Of a DNA stretch of 5,156 bases, positions 1 through 5,156 are shown in pieces. Within the stretch, counting starts at the first letter, position 1. Each line of letters begins with the position of its first letter. This DNA is from Dehalococcoidia bacterium. Its GTDB lineage: Bacteria > Chloroflexota > Dehalococcoidia > UBA2979. The position numbers were made by a program, and so were the translations under genes. The notes beneath the pieces were generated by a model, which worked only from the letters and a program-made list of their open reading frames with translations, was not told where the DNA came from and made no database searches. The stretch lies in NCBI GenBank assembly GCA_030745285.1, contig JASLOV010000179.1, positions 1 through 5,156 of the forward strand, read 5' to 3'.

Positions 1-139
1 CAGCACCGACGCCGCGGCGATGTACGTCGGCGACGAGCTCAATCAGCTCCTGTTCGGGCGGGGTGCCGGCAGCGTGCACAGCGGCAGCGAGGACGTGAGG
101 CAGACCATCAAGTCAAACATCGAACCACGCACCGACTAG
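1..139 (+). CDS. C-terminal end of an unrecognised protein (5' part outside window)
   Basis: An open frame (codons from base 2) enters from the left edge and ends at TAG 137-139, giving 45 residues. It starts S-T-D-A-A-A-M-Y-V-G-D-E-L-N and ends K-S-N-I-E-P-R-T-D. The G/C-rich third positions and mixed amphipathic composition look like real coding sequence. I do not recognise the family. A Gly-rich G-R-G-A-G-S-V stretch lies near the middle, but it is too short for a call, and no membrane segment is visible. The next start codon (192) is 52 bp downstream on the same strand, so it may have been the upstream gene of a small operon with the CaiB-like stub. A nitronate-monooxygenase-like tail was considered and not supported. 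Confidence 0.6.
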   Translation, partial: STDAAAMYVGDELNQLLFGRGAGSVHSGSEDVRQTIKSNIEPRTD

Positions 140-179
140 GCTGCCCTGCGTGGAATACGAGGCGCGCCGTGATTGATAC

Positions 180-184
180 GAGGA
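180..184 (+). promoter_or_regulatory. Ribosome binding site of the CaiB-like stub
   Basis: GAGGA lies 7 nt before the GTG at 192. The good match and spacing are the main reason to regard the short frame at 192-290 as the start of a former gene rather than chance. Confidence 0.5.
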
Positions 185-191
185 ACCTGTG

Positions 192-290
192 GTGAGTGCT
201 CTCTCCGGAGTCCGCGTGCTCGTCATCTCCCCCGCCGCACTTCCATCATCCTGCGCGAGGGCTCCGACCCAGCCGGGGAAGATGGGCTGA
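192..290 (+). pseudogene. Truncated start of a CaiB/BaiF-like CoA-transferase gene
   Basis: GTG 192 opens a 32-residue frame closed by TGA 288-290. Its first 13 residues, M-S-A-L-S-G-V-R-V-L-V-I-S, resemble the conserved start of class III (CaiB/BaiF) CoA-transferases, which usually read L-S-G-(V/L)-R-V-L-D-(L/I)-S followed by an A-G-P motif. Here the similarity stops after about residue 13: a Val stands where Asp is usual, A-G-P is absent, and the rest is low-complexity Pro/Ala/Ser. Intact members are about 400 residues, so this is at best a 5' remnant. The good ribosome binding site fits a true former start. The -35 box proposed for the next gene overlaps its stop codon. The family call rests on very few residues; a chance frame remains possible. 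Confidence 0.4.
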
Positions 291-315
291 CGACCCGAGT
301 CGCAGCGACTAGACT
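287..315 (+). promoter_or_regulatory. Sigma-70-type promoter for the LLM oxidoreductase gene
   Basis: A -35-like CTGACG (287-292) and a -10-like TAGACT (310-315) are separated by 17 bp; each matches the consensus at 4 of 6 positions. Transcription would start near 322, leaving a leader of about 30 nt that contains the ribosome binding site. Positions and spacing are read directly; promoter activity is inferred. Confidence 0.45.
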
Positions 316-351
316 CGCGCCACGAGATCGACCGAGGCCGGGGAGGGACCG

Positions 352-1419
352 ATGGCGGAGTTCTGGACGATGGGCGGAGGCCGCGCAGGTGGTCCGACAA
401 CGACGGGTCTGAACGGCGCGGACCAGGCGGTGCGAGCCGAGGAGGTCGGCTACGACGGCATCGTCTACGTCGACTCGCAGAACCTCGTCGGCGACTGCTA
501 CATCGCCATGGCGATGGCGGCGAAGGCGACCTCGACGATTCAGCTCGGCACCGGCGTCACGAACTCGTACACGCGCCACGCAGCCGTGACGGCATCGGTG
601 ATTGCCACGGTGCAATCGGAGAGTGGTGGGCGGGCGCACATGGGGATCGGACGGGGCGACTCCGCTCTCGCCCACCTCGGGCAGGCGCCGCACGGGGTCG
701 CGGCGTTCGAGGACTACCTGCGTGACCTCCAGGGCTATCTCCGAGGCGAGGAAGTACCGTTTGAGGCGGGCGGTGACGTCGACGCCCTCGATCTGGCAGA
801 ACAGCCGACGTCCAGCCGGCTTCAGTGGCTCGACCCTGACCTGCCGAAGGTGCCCGTCGATGTCGCTGCGACCGGACCTCGCGTGATCGCGGCGGCCGCT
901 CGGCACGCGGACCGCATCAGCCTCAATGTCGGCGCGGACCCGGAGCGAATCCGCTGGGGCATGGACCTGACCCGCGCGGCCCGGGAGGAGGCGGGTCTCT
1001 CGCCCGACATCCCCTTCGCCGCCTACCTACCGCTTGTGACGCATGACGACCCGGAGGAGGCGATGCGCATCGGCGCCGGGCAGGTGTCGCTGTTCGCGCG
1101 CTTCTCCTCGATGTACGGGACCGTTCAGGGGCCGACATCTGATCAGCAGCGTGAAGTGTTCCAGGGCATTCACGATGCGTACGACATGCGGCAGCACGGC
1201 CGCCCGGGCAGCCCACAAGAGGGCAACGTCACCGCCGAATTCACGCGGGAGTTTGGCGTGTTTGGCTCCCCCGCCTACTGCGTCGACCGGCTCGGGCCGC
1301 TGAACGAATTGGGGGTTGACCGCTTCATTCTTCGCGGCACTCCGCTCAACCCAGCCAATCCGGACTCCGCGACCGCCGAGCGCTTCGTGCAGGAGGTTGC
1401 CTCGCAGCTCAAGAACTGA
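352..1419 (+). CDS. LLM class flavin/F420-dependent oxidoreductase
   Basis: This 355-residue protein has the normal length for luciferase-like monooxygenase (LLM) TIM-barrel enzymes. It probably moves a hydride between coenzyme F420 (or FMN) and an unknown substrate in the cytoplasm. The start has the family's E-F-W-T followed, after a short Gly-rich stretch, by V-D-S-Q-N-L. The hallmark M-G-I-G-R-G-D-S-A-L-A-H-L-G begins at residue 97, and T-G-P-R-V-I-A-A-A-A-R-H-A-D begins near 174, both typical of the F420-linked branch related to methylenetetrahydromethanopterin reductase. ATG 352 is supported by GGAGG at 342-346 with 5 nt spacing. The gene seems to be transcribed alone from its own promoter: stub sequence lies upstream and 275 bp without a gene lie downstream. 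The family is clear; cofactor choice and substrate cannot be read from the sequence. Confidence 0.93.
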   Translation: MAEFWTMGGGRAGGPTTTGLNGADQAVRAEEVGYDGIVYVDSQNLVGDCYIAMAMAAKATSTIQLGTGVTNSYTRHAAVTASVIATVQSESGGRAHMGIGRGDSALAHLGQAPHGVAAFEDYLRDLQGYLRGEEVPFEAGGDVDALDLAEQPTSSRLQWLDPDLPKVPVDVAATGPRVIAAAARHADRISLNVGADPERIRWGMDLTRAAREEAGLSPDIPFAAYLPLVTHDDPEEAMRIGAGQVSLFARFSSMYGTVQGPTSDQQREVFQGIHDAYDMRQHGRPGSPQEGNVTAEFTREFGVFGSPAYCVDRLGPLNELGVDRFILRGTPLNPANPDSATAERFVQEVASQLKN

Positions 1420-1523
1420 GCTCTTCGAGCCTCGCTTACGCTGCGTTCGTCCCGCCTCTGCGCGTGCCCTTCATTGATACGGTGGCGTCATCGGGGAGTC
1501 GGAGGCCGATCTTTCGAGTTCCT

Positions 1524-1542
1524 GTTTCCAGATGACGGAAAC
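1524..1542. repeat. Perfect inverted repeat (6-bp arms)
   Basis: GTTTCC (1524-1529) and GGAAAC (1537-1542) are exact reverse complements separated by 7 nt. It could be an operator half-site pair or part of an intergenic repeat. It is not followed by a T tract, so a classical terminator is unlikely. Confidence 0.45.
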
Positions 1543-1642
1543 CCGTGATCACTCAGGGCCCGATCCGGCAACTCCCCCACATCCGCGCGTGCAGGGCGCG
1601 GTCGACGATGCGCGGCCAGCCGTGCTGCCGCGCCCAAGAGTC

Positions 1643-1663
1643 GTCATTCTGGCGGAAGATGAC
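1643..1663. repeat. Imperfect stem-loop upstream of agmatinase
   Basis: GTCATTCT pairs with AGATGAC: 7 base pairs with one bulged T around the loop GGCGGA. GTCATTCTG-type sequences occur in dispersed intergenic repeats of some high-GC bacteria, as I remember it, so this may be one copy of such an element. Confidence 0.35.
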
Positions 1664-1681
1664 AGGAGTGTACCCTCCACC

Positions 1682-1686
1682 GAAGG
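1682..1686 (+). promoter_or_regulatory. Ribosome binding site fixing the agmatinase start
   Basis: GAAGG lies 8 nt before ATG 1695 and favours that start over the in-frame ATG 150 bp upstream at 1545. A second purine-rich stretch (GGAAGAGAG, 1697-1705) could serve the alternative GTG at 1713. Confidence 0.45.
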
Positions 1687-1694
1687 CACGCCCG

Positions 1695-2738
1695 ATGGAA
1701 GAGAGAACAGACGTGGCCGAACGACACGAACTCGGTTCCTATCGGGATGCGGCGGAGCGATTCAATCCGCCGAACCGCTACGGCCCGGCGGTGACGTTTC
1801 TGGGCGTACCGCGCGCGAACCTGCGGGAGCCGGAGACGTTTCAGGACGCGGATGCGGTCGTGATCGGCGCGCCGTTCGACGGAGGAACGACTTACCGCAG
1901 CGGCGCGCGCTTCGGACCGTTGGCGATCCGCAGCGCGGACTACATCGATCACGTGCCGTACCGGCCCAGCCTCGCGCTGGGGATCGATCCGCTCAGCGCG
2001 CTGGGCGTGGTCGACGCGGGTGACGTGCTCATGCCACAGGGCGATATCGAAAAGAGCGTGGAGCGGCTGGAGCGGGCGGTGACAACGATCGCCGAGGCGG
2101 ATGCGATTCCGGTCGTGTTGGGGGGCGATCACACGATTGCGCTGCCCGACGTGACCGGGGTGGCGAACAAGTACGGGCACGGTCGCGTGTCGGTGATCCA
2201 CTTCGATGCCCACGCGGACACGGGCGAGGCCAATGACGGGCTGCTGCTCGGGCACGGCACGCCGATGCGACGCCTGATCGAGTCGGGGGCGGCGCGAGGG
2301 GACCGCTTCTTCCAGCTGGGGCTACGAGGCTACTGGCCGGACCCGCCGGTGCTGGAGTGGATGCGCGAGCAGGGGATGCGTTGGTTCGAAATGACTGAGG
2401 TCGTGGAGCGGGGACTGGATGCCTGCATGACGGAGGCGTTCGAGCGCGCAATGGACGACTGCGACGGGGTGTTCCTGTCGATCGACGTCGACGTAGTCGA
2501 TCCGGGAATGGCGCCGGGAACGGGGACTCCCGAGCCGGGCGGGCTGACGACGCGGCAACTGCTGGACGCCGTGCGTCGCTGTGGCCTGGAGGTACCGGTG
2601 GTGGGGCTGGATGTGGTGGAGGTCTCGCCTCCGTATGACGGGCCGGGGAATGTCACGGCGGCGATGGCGAATCGGGTGGTCCTGGAGGCGTTGTCGGGGA
2701 TCGCGCGTCGACGACGGGACGCCGCCGAGGCGGGATAA
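1695..2738 (+). CDS. speB: Agmatinase-family ureohydrolase
   Basis: This 347-residue protein of the arginase/agmatinase superfamily hydrolyses a guanidino compound, most likely agmatine, to an amine (putrescine) and urea using a binuclear Mn centre in the cytoplasm. All expected ligands are present: His146 in G-G-D-H-T-I, Asp171, His173 and Asp175 in H-F-D-A-H-A-D-T, and Asp264 and Asp266 in S-I-D-V-D-V-V-D-P. The family motif D-G-G-T-T-Y-R-S-G-A-R-F-G-P, the G-T-G-T-P-E-P-G-G loop and V-V-E-V-S-P-P-Y-D near the end also fit. ATG 1695 was chosen by its ribosome binding site and because upstream residues from 1545 look non-coding; GTG 1713 is a possible alternative. The length is slightly above the common 300-320 because of an N-terminal extension, as in many Actinobacteria and Chloroflexota members. 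Guanidinobutyrase, guanidinopropionase or another amidinohydrolase cannot be excluded, so the symbol is provisional. No polyamine genes adjoin it. Confidence 0.93.
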   Translation: MEERTDVAERHELGSYRDAAERFNPPNRYGPAVTFLGVPRANLREPETFQDADAVVIGAPFDGGTTYRSGARFGPLAIRSADYIDHVPYRPSLALGIDPLSALGVVDAGDVLMPQGDIEKSVERLERAVTTIAEADAIPVVLGGDHTIALPDVTGVANKYGHGRVSVIHFDAHADTGEANDGLLLGHGTPMRRLIESGAARGDRFFQLGLRGYWPDPPVLEWMREQGMRWFEMTEVVERGLDACMTEAFERAMDDCDGVFLSIDVDVVDPGMAPGTGTPEPGGLTTRQLLDAVRRCGLEVPVVGLDVVEVSPPYDGPGNVTAAMANRVVLEALSGIARRRRDAAEAG

Positions 2739-2744
2739 CCCCGG

Positions 2745-3163
2745 CGCGGATCCGTTCGTGCTGGACCGGTGGCGCGTCCGTCAGTGCCCCTCCCCCCACG
2801 CGAGGGCAGCGTCTCTCCCGGCTCCGGTGCGGCGATGGTGACGCCAGCCGAGCCGTCCGACGGGAGCGTCTCGCCCGGCTCTGGCACATGGAGGGTGACG
2901 CCGGGCTCGCCGGCGGGCACTGTGTCGTCGCCCGAGCCTTCTGGAGCCGGGGGCGCAAGGTCTTCGCTCGTCGATGCGTGAGCTGTGTCGCCAAGTTGCA
3001 GGTCGGCCAGGCGAAGCAGCGCCACGCCATCCTCGTTGCCCTCGTCGAGTTCGAGGACGTCACGAGCCAGCTCCTGCGCGTCGGCATACCGACCGTTATC
3101 AATCGCGGTGTCGGCGTCGTCGAGCATGGCATCGATGCGTCGCTGGATGCGGTCACCTGGCAT
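2745..3163 (-). pseudogene. N-terminal fragment of a TPR-headed (probable signalling) protein
   Basis: From ATG 3163 the minus strand encodes a helical head, M-P-G-D-R-I-Q-R-R-I-D, with one TPR-like unit at about residues 20-58 (A-I-D-N-G-R-Y-A-D-A-Q-E-L-A, then L-E-L-D-E-G-N-E-D). An acidic Pro/Gly/Ser linker follows (about 62-125) with a 19-residue repeat. From memory, such heads begin large Chloroflexota proteins carrying kinase-like, AAA or adenylate-cyclase domains; none of these follows here. The frame stays open antisense through the agmatinase 3' part until about 2330, but those residues look random, so I end the credible part near 2745. No clear Shine-Dalgarno site precedes 3163. It is divergent from the putA fragment, with 155 bp between starts. 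Decayed gene, short real gene or assembly break are all possible; that this was once coding is fairly well supported. Confidence 0.5.
2801..2902 (-). repeat. Two-copy coding repeat, 57-bp period
   Basis: The 45-bp units at 2801-2845 and 2858-2902 encode G-V-T-(I/L)-x-x-P-E-P-G-E-T-L-P-S on the minus strand. They differ at only three residues, while four further codons (CCG/CCA, GGA/GGC, CTG/CTC, CCC/CCG) differ only at a synonymous third base. This pattern suggests the duplication was maintained as protein. Confidence 0.7.
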
Positions 3164-3258
3164 GACGGGCGGAGTGATGGCTGGGTGAAGGGTGCAGGTG
3201 TCGAAATTGCCCGAGCTTCCACGAACGAGATTACCGGCACCGATAGAGACGCCCTCGC

Positions 3259-3286
3259 TCGGCACAAACCGCTGCGAGGCTATCCT
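3259..3286 (+). promoter_or_regulatory. Possible promoter of the proline dehydrogenase fragment
   Basis: TCGGCA (3259-3264) and TATCCT (3281-3286) are 16 bp apart, each 4 of 6 to consensus. Transcription would start near 3293, about 26 nt before the start codon. The -10 box sits inside a small dyad, GAGG-CTAT-CCTC (3276-3287), which could be a regulator site. The rest of 3164-3318 is the divergent spacer; no clear promoter was found for the minus-strand fragment. Confidence 0.35.
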
Positions 3287-3318
3287 CAGGTCACCGGGCG
3301 CAGCAGACGGAGCGGGTC

Positions 3319-4068
3319 GTGACCACGTACCAGGCGAATGCTGAGGTCGAGGAGCGCACGCAGGAGCTCGGGCGAGCATTGATCGAGACAACCGCCGGCT
3401 ACCGGGGAGGGCCAGCCGAACGGATCGAGGACTGGCTGCTCACCGAGGCGATGGCGGACGACCGCTTTCGAGGGCGCCTGCTGCGCTACATGGATGTCCT
3501 CGCTTCGCTCGACTTCGACTCAAGCGGCCGAGAAGCGAAGCGGCTCGTTAACGAGTATTTCGGCGACGAGTTTCCCGAGTTGCCTCGGGGCCTGCGGTGG
3601 CTGCTGAGGATCGCGCGTGACGACCATCTCCCGGCGGCCGTCGTTGGCGAGACCGCGCGCCGGGCGGCGGAGCTCTTCGCACGCCGATTCATCACGCCTC
3701 CCGGCATCGATGCGGTCACGAAGACGATCGACGAGCTGGCGGCACGCGGTCGCTATCCGACCTTCGACTTGCTCGGCGAGGCGGTGCTGAGTGAGGCGGA
3801 GGCGAAGGCATACCTCGGCGGATACCTCGAGCTGATCGAGCAGCTTGGTGGCGACGCGGCGGCGGGCGGGCGCACCGCTGGCGACGCGCCCGCGCTGCAG
3901 ATCTCGCTCAAGCTCTCGTCGCTCACCTCGCACTTCAGCCCGGTCGATGCCGAGGGGACCGTCGAGCGCGTGCGGCCCGCCCTGGAAGCGATCGCGGACG
4001 CCGCCCGGGCCGCCGGAGTCGGACTCGCCGTGGACATGGAGCAGCATGAGCTGCGCGACGTCACGTGA
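3319..4068 (+). pseudogene. putA: Proline dehydrogenase (PutA-type), 5' fragment cut off in the barrel
   Basis: GTG 3319, with GGAG at 3309-3312 and 6 nt spacing, opens 249 residues matching the N-terminus of PutA-type proline dehydrogenases, which oxidise proline to pyrroline-5-carboxylate with FAD. Residues 1-190 look like the helical leader, including L-G-E-A-V-L-S-E-A-E-A at 152-162. Residues 195-202 (L-Q-I-S-L-K-L-S) are the first barrel strand, and V-D-M-E-Q-H-E-L-R-D (238-247) the second. The frame then ends at TGA 4066-4068. The remaining barrel strands, the FAD/substrate residues near the end of the domain, and any aldehyde dehydrogenase half are absent. Bifunctional PutA is about 1000 residues, so roughly a quarter remains and the product should be inactive. 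The next frame overlaps the stop by 4 bp with unrelated sequence. Family confidence is high; truncation is seen directly; its cause is unknown. Confidence 0.85.
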
Positions 4069-4069
4069 C
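4060..4069. repeat. 10-bp palindrome at the gene-fragment junction
   Basis: GTCACGTGAC is its own reverse complement and spans the last sense codons and stop of the proline dehydrogenase fragment together with the GTG start of the next frame. It marks the point where two unrelated coding sequences meet. Confidence 0.6.
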
Positions 4070-4748
4070 CGGCAAGGACGGGCAAGGCATCACCATCAAC
4101 GGCCGTGGCTTCCTGCCGGGTTCCCAGACCGTGATCGTCTTCGACGCCCCGTTCGTGACCGTCAACTTCCTGCGTTTCGTCAACGATACGCTGCTCGCCT
4201 ACGAGGTGAACGTGCCCACCAACACGCCGCCCGGTACCTATGCCGCTCATGTCATCGTCGATGGCGTGGAGGCGACGCTGGCCAACGCCCTGACGGTCCG
4301 CGCCGCCGCAGAGACGGCCGGGCTCGCGCCGTCGCCCACCGCAACCGCGGCGCCGACAGCGACTGCGACGCCGGTTGCGACCGCGGCGCCGGTGACGGCC
4401 GCCGCCCCGGCCCAGCAGTTCTCGATCGCCCGCTACGTCGACGACCGGGACAACGAGTACTACTTCGTCCACCCTACGGCCGACACCGATGCGCTGCGCC
4501 GCATGGACCTGCGCGCGATGCACGGCTTCTGCACCGGCAACAGCAACACCACCCCCGCGCCCTACACACTGGTGCGTGGACCGTTCCCCAGTCGCGAGGC
4601 AGCGGTGGCCGCCTTCGCCGCCGAGCTCACCGACCGTCGCACCATCGGCCTCGGCTGTTACGACCCGGTCAGCGACCTCGCCGGCAGCAACAAGGGCTGG
4701 GTCTACCTCTCCGGCGAGATAGCGAATGCCCTTCAGGCCGCTGACTGA
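4065..4748 (+). CDS. IPT/TIG-domain protein with Pro/Thr/Ala linker, probably 5'-truncated
   Basis: The 227-residue frame from GTG 4065 has three parts. Residues 1-80 resemble an IPT/TIG immunoglobulin-like fold (G-I-T-I-N-G-R-G-F-L-P-G-S near the start, P-P-G-T-Y-A-A-H-V-I-V-D-G near 55-67). Residues 83-117 form a low-complexity linker containing S-P-T-A-T-A-A-P-T-A-T-A-T-P, a style common in exported Chloroflexota proteins. Residues 118-227 form a domain I do not recognise, with two Cys (156 and 198) that might form a disulfide. An exported protein would need a signal peptide, but none is present. There is also no Shine-Dalgarno site at GTG 4065, and the frame is open only 15 bp further upstream (stop at 4047-4049). 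The true 5' end is therefore probably missing at the junction with the putA fragment. It is convergent with the CCG gene, 32 bp away. Function unknown. Confidence 0.7.
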   Translation: MTGKDGQGITINGRGFLPGSQTVIVFDAPFVTVNFLRFVNDTLLAYEVNVPTNTPPGTYAAHVIVDGVEATLANALTVRAAAETAGLAPSPTATAAPTATATPVATAAPVTAAAPAQQFSIARYVDDRDNEYYFVHPTADTDALRRMDLRAMHGFCTGNSNTTPAPYTLVRGPFPSREAAVAAFAAELTDRRTIGLGCYDPVSDLAGSNKGWVYLSGEIANALQAAD

Positions 4749-4751
4749 GCT

Positions 4752-4776
4752 CTCGCTCCTCCGGCCCCGGCGAGCG
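4752..4776. terminator. Weak GC-rich stem between convergent genes
   Basis: CGCTC (4754-4758) can pair with GAGCG (4772-4776), with an inner CC/GG, in the 32-bp gap between the two convergent stop codons. There is no T tract on either strand, so termination here is only a possibility. Confidence 0.2.
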
Positions 4777-4780
4777 CGCG

Positions 4781-5156
4781 TCAGTCGGTTGCGAATGACG
4801 ACTCGCGTGCTGCGCGAGCGTGCGGGAGACGGGTCGCGAGGTACTCGGCGATGTGCAGTACCTGCAGATCGAGGCCGGCGGCGTCCGCCGCGCCGCGCAG
4901 ATGCAGGATGCAGCCGGGGTTGTCCGTGACCAGGGTCCGCATGCCGGTCGCGGCGACGTTCGCCAGCTTCCGCGCGACCACGCTCTTGCTCATCTCCGGG
5001 GCGAGGACCGAGGTCGAACCGCCGAAGCCGCAGCAGACTTCCGCCTCGGAAAGCGGCACGACCTCGACATCGCATACCCGGGCGATGATAGCGCCGATGG
5101 CGTCGCCTCGGCCGAGCGCGTTAGTCGCCTGGCAGAAGCGGTGCACGGCCACAGGC
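4781..5156 (-). CDS. CCG-domain (Fe-S)-binding protein, LutA/GlcF-like, C-terminal part
   Basis: A minus-strand frame enters from the right edge and ends at TGA (4783-4781), showing about 124 residues. It is the second cysteine-rich (CCG) domain of the LutA/YkgE/GlcF/HdrB group, cytoplasmic subunits that pass electrons in oxidation of lactate, glycolate or similar acids. Counting from the in-frame GTG at 5152, Cys7 lies in V-H-R-F-C-Q-A-T-N-A-L-G, the hallmark C-C-G-F-G-G at 40-45, and T-D-N-P-G-C-I-L-H at 76-84, followed by L-H-I-A-E-Y-L-A. Family members usually read H-D-S-C at the first motif; here it is H-R-F-C. The GTG at 5152 is unlikely to be the true start because the family needs a first CCG half, which would lie outside the window. 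The substrate and partner subunits cannot be told. Confidence 0.85.
   Translation of the reverse strand, partial: PVAVHRFCQATNALGRGDAIGAIIARVCDVEVVPLSEAEVCCGFGGSTSVLAPEMSKSVVARKLANVAATGMRTLVTDNPGCILHLRGAADAAGLDLQVLHIAEYLATRLPHARAARESSFATD

Larger units (their letters stand above)
1420..1694. other. Intergenic region with several inverted repeats
   Basis: No convincing gene lies between the oxidoreductase and the agmatinase. The region holds a perfect 6-bp dyad at 1524-1542, the 8-bp palindrome GTGATCAC at 1545-1552, and an imperfect hairpin at 1643-1663. A weak stem ATCGG/CCGAT also occurs around 1489-1510. No T-rich Rho-independent terminator was found after the oxidoreductase stop. The agmatinase promoter is unclear: TACCCT at 1671-1676 could be a -10 box, but no good -35 box lies upstream. 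Confidence 0.6.
1553..1738 (-). other. Protein-like antisense frame without a start codon; possible intergenic repeat
   Basis: On the minus strand this frame is open from just inside a TAG (1739-1741) down to TGA 1553-1555, about 61 codons, with no ATG, GTG or TTG start visible. It contains a protein-like string (Y-T-P-V-I-F-R-Q-N-D-D-S-W, then W-P-R-I-V-D-R-A-L-H-A-R-M-W-G) rich in Trp, His and Asn. Its upstream third overlaps the agmatinase start in antisense. The string may simply be a translated intergenic repeat, since the hairpin at 1643-1663 encodes part of it, or a gene fragment. I assign no function. Confidence 0.2.

Noticed and set aside
223..906. Minus-strand open frame opposite the LLM gene
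   Set aside because: Composition is Arg/His-rich with no family motif, and the plus strand encodes a clear LLM enzyme.
172..1481. ATTGATACG occurring at 172-180 and 1473-1481
   Set aside because: A shared 9-mer is expected by chance many times in 5 kb; neither copy makes a good promoter.
1545..1694. Extended agmatinase start at ATG 1545
   Set aside because: The 50 extra residues are Arg/Cys/Pro-rich without family likeness, and ATG 1695 has a suitable ribosome binding site.
1695..4068. Agmatinase and proline dehydrogenase as one arginine/proline catabolic operon
   Set aside because: A minus-strand fragment and a separate promoter region lie between them, and the putA copy is truncated.
4320..4415. 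GC-rich GCGACCGCGGCGCC-type repetition as a CRISPR or tandem DNA repeat
   Set aside because: It is explained by the Ala/Thr/Pro codons of the linker and has no regular repeat and spacer structure.
3753..5075. Very long minus-strand open frame (440 codons) opposite the putA and IPT regions
   Set aside because: Arg/Gly-rich composition and exact overlap with better-supported genes on both strands mark it as a high-GC shadow frame.

Overview
This is a high-GC bacterial window with two complete metabolic genes, set among gene ends and gene pieces. The organism is probably a member of Chloroflexota (Dehalococcoidia/SAR202-like or Thermomicrobia-like). That is an inference from remembered family patterns: an F420-type luciferase-like oxidoreductase, a CaiB/BaiF-like start, a TPR-like head resembling those of Chloroflexota signalling proteins, and an extracytoplasmic-style linker rich in Pro, Thr and Ala. 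A high-GC actinobacterium is the main alternative.

Layout. Positions 1-139 hold the last 45 codons of an unrecognised plus-strand gene. After 52 bp, a good ribosome binding site and GTG start open a 32-codon stub (192-290) whose first dozen residues look like a CaiB/BaiF CoA-transferase start. A plausible promoter then leads to a complete LLM-class flavin/F420-dependent oxidoreductase (352-1419). The next 275 bp (1420-1694) have no gene but contain several inverted repeats and a startless, protein-like antisense frame, perhaps an intergenic repeat. A complete agmatinase-family ureohydrolase with all six metal ligands follows (1695-2738).

From 2739 onward the pieces look broken. On the minus strand, 3163 down to about 2745 encodes a TPR-like head and an acidic linker with a 19-residue repeat, then runs antisense into the agmatinase gene with no effector domain. 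Divergent from it, 3319-4068 is the first quarter or so of a PutA-type proline dehydrogenase, cut off inside the catalytic barrel. At exactly that point an IPT/TIG-domain protein (to 4748) begins without its expected signal peptide, and the break lies in a perfect 10-bp palindrome. The window ends with the C-terminal part of a CCG-domain (LutA/GlcF-like) iron-sulfur subunit on the minus strand (4781 to the edge).

The intact genes do not form an obvious joint pathway. Agmatinase, proline dehydrogenase, the CCG protein and the CaiB-like stub all suggest catabolism of amines, amino acids and organic acids, but I see no operon linking them. I found no CRISPR array, tRNA, rRNA, transposase or recognisable defence system, and no convincing new biological system. 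The most notable feature is the run of abruptly truncated genes. It could be real genome rearrangement and decay or a metagenomic assembly artefact, and the sequence alone cannot decide.
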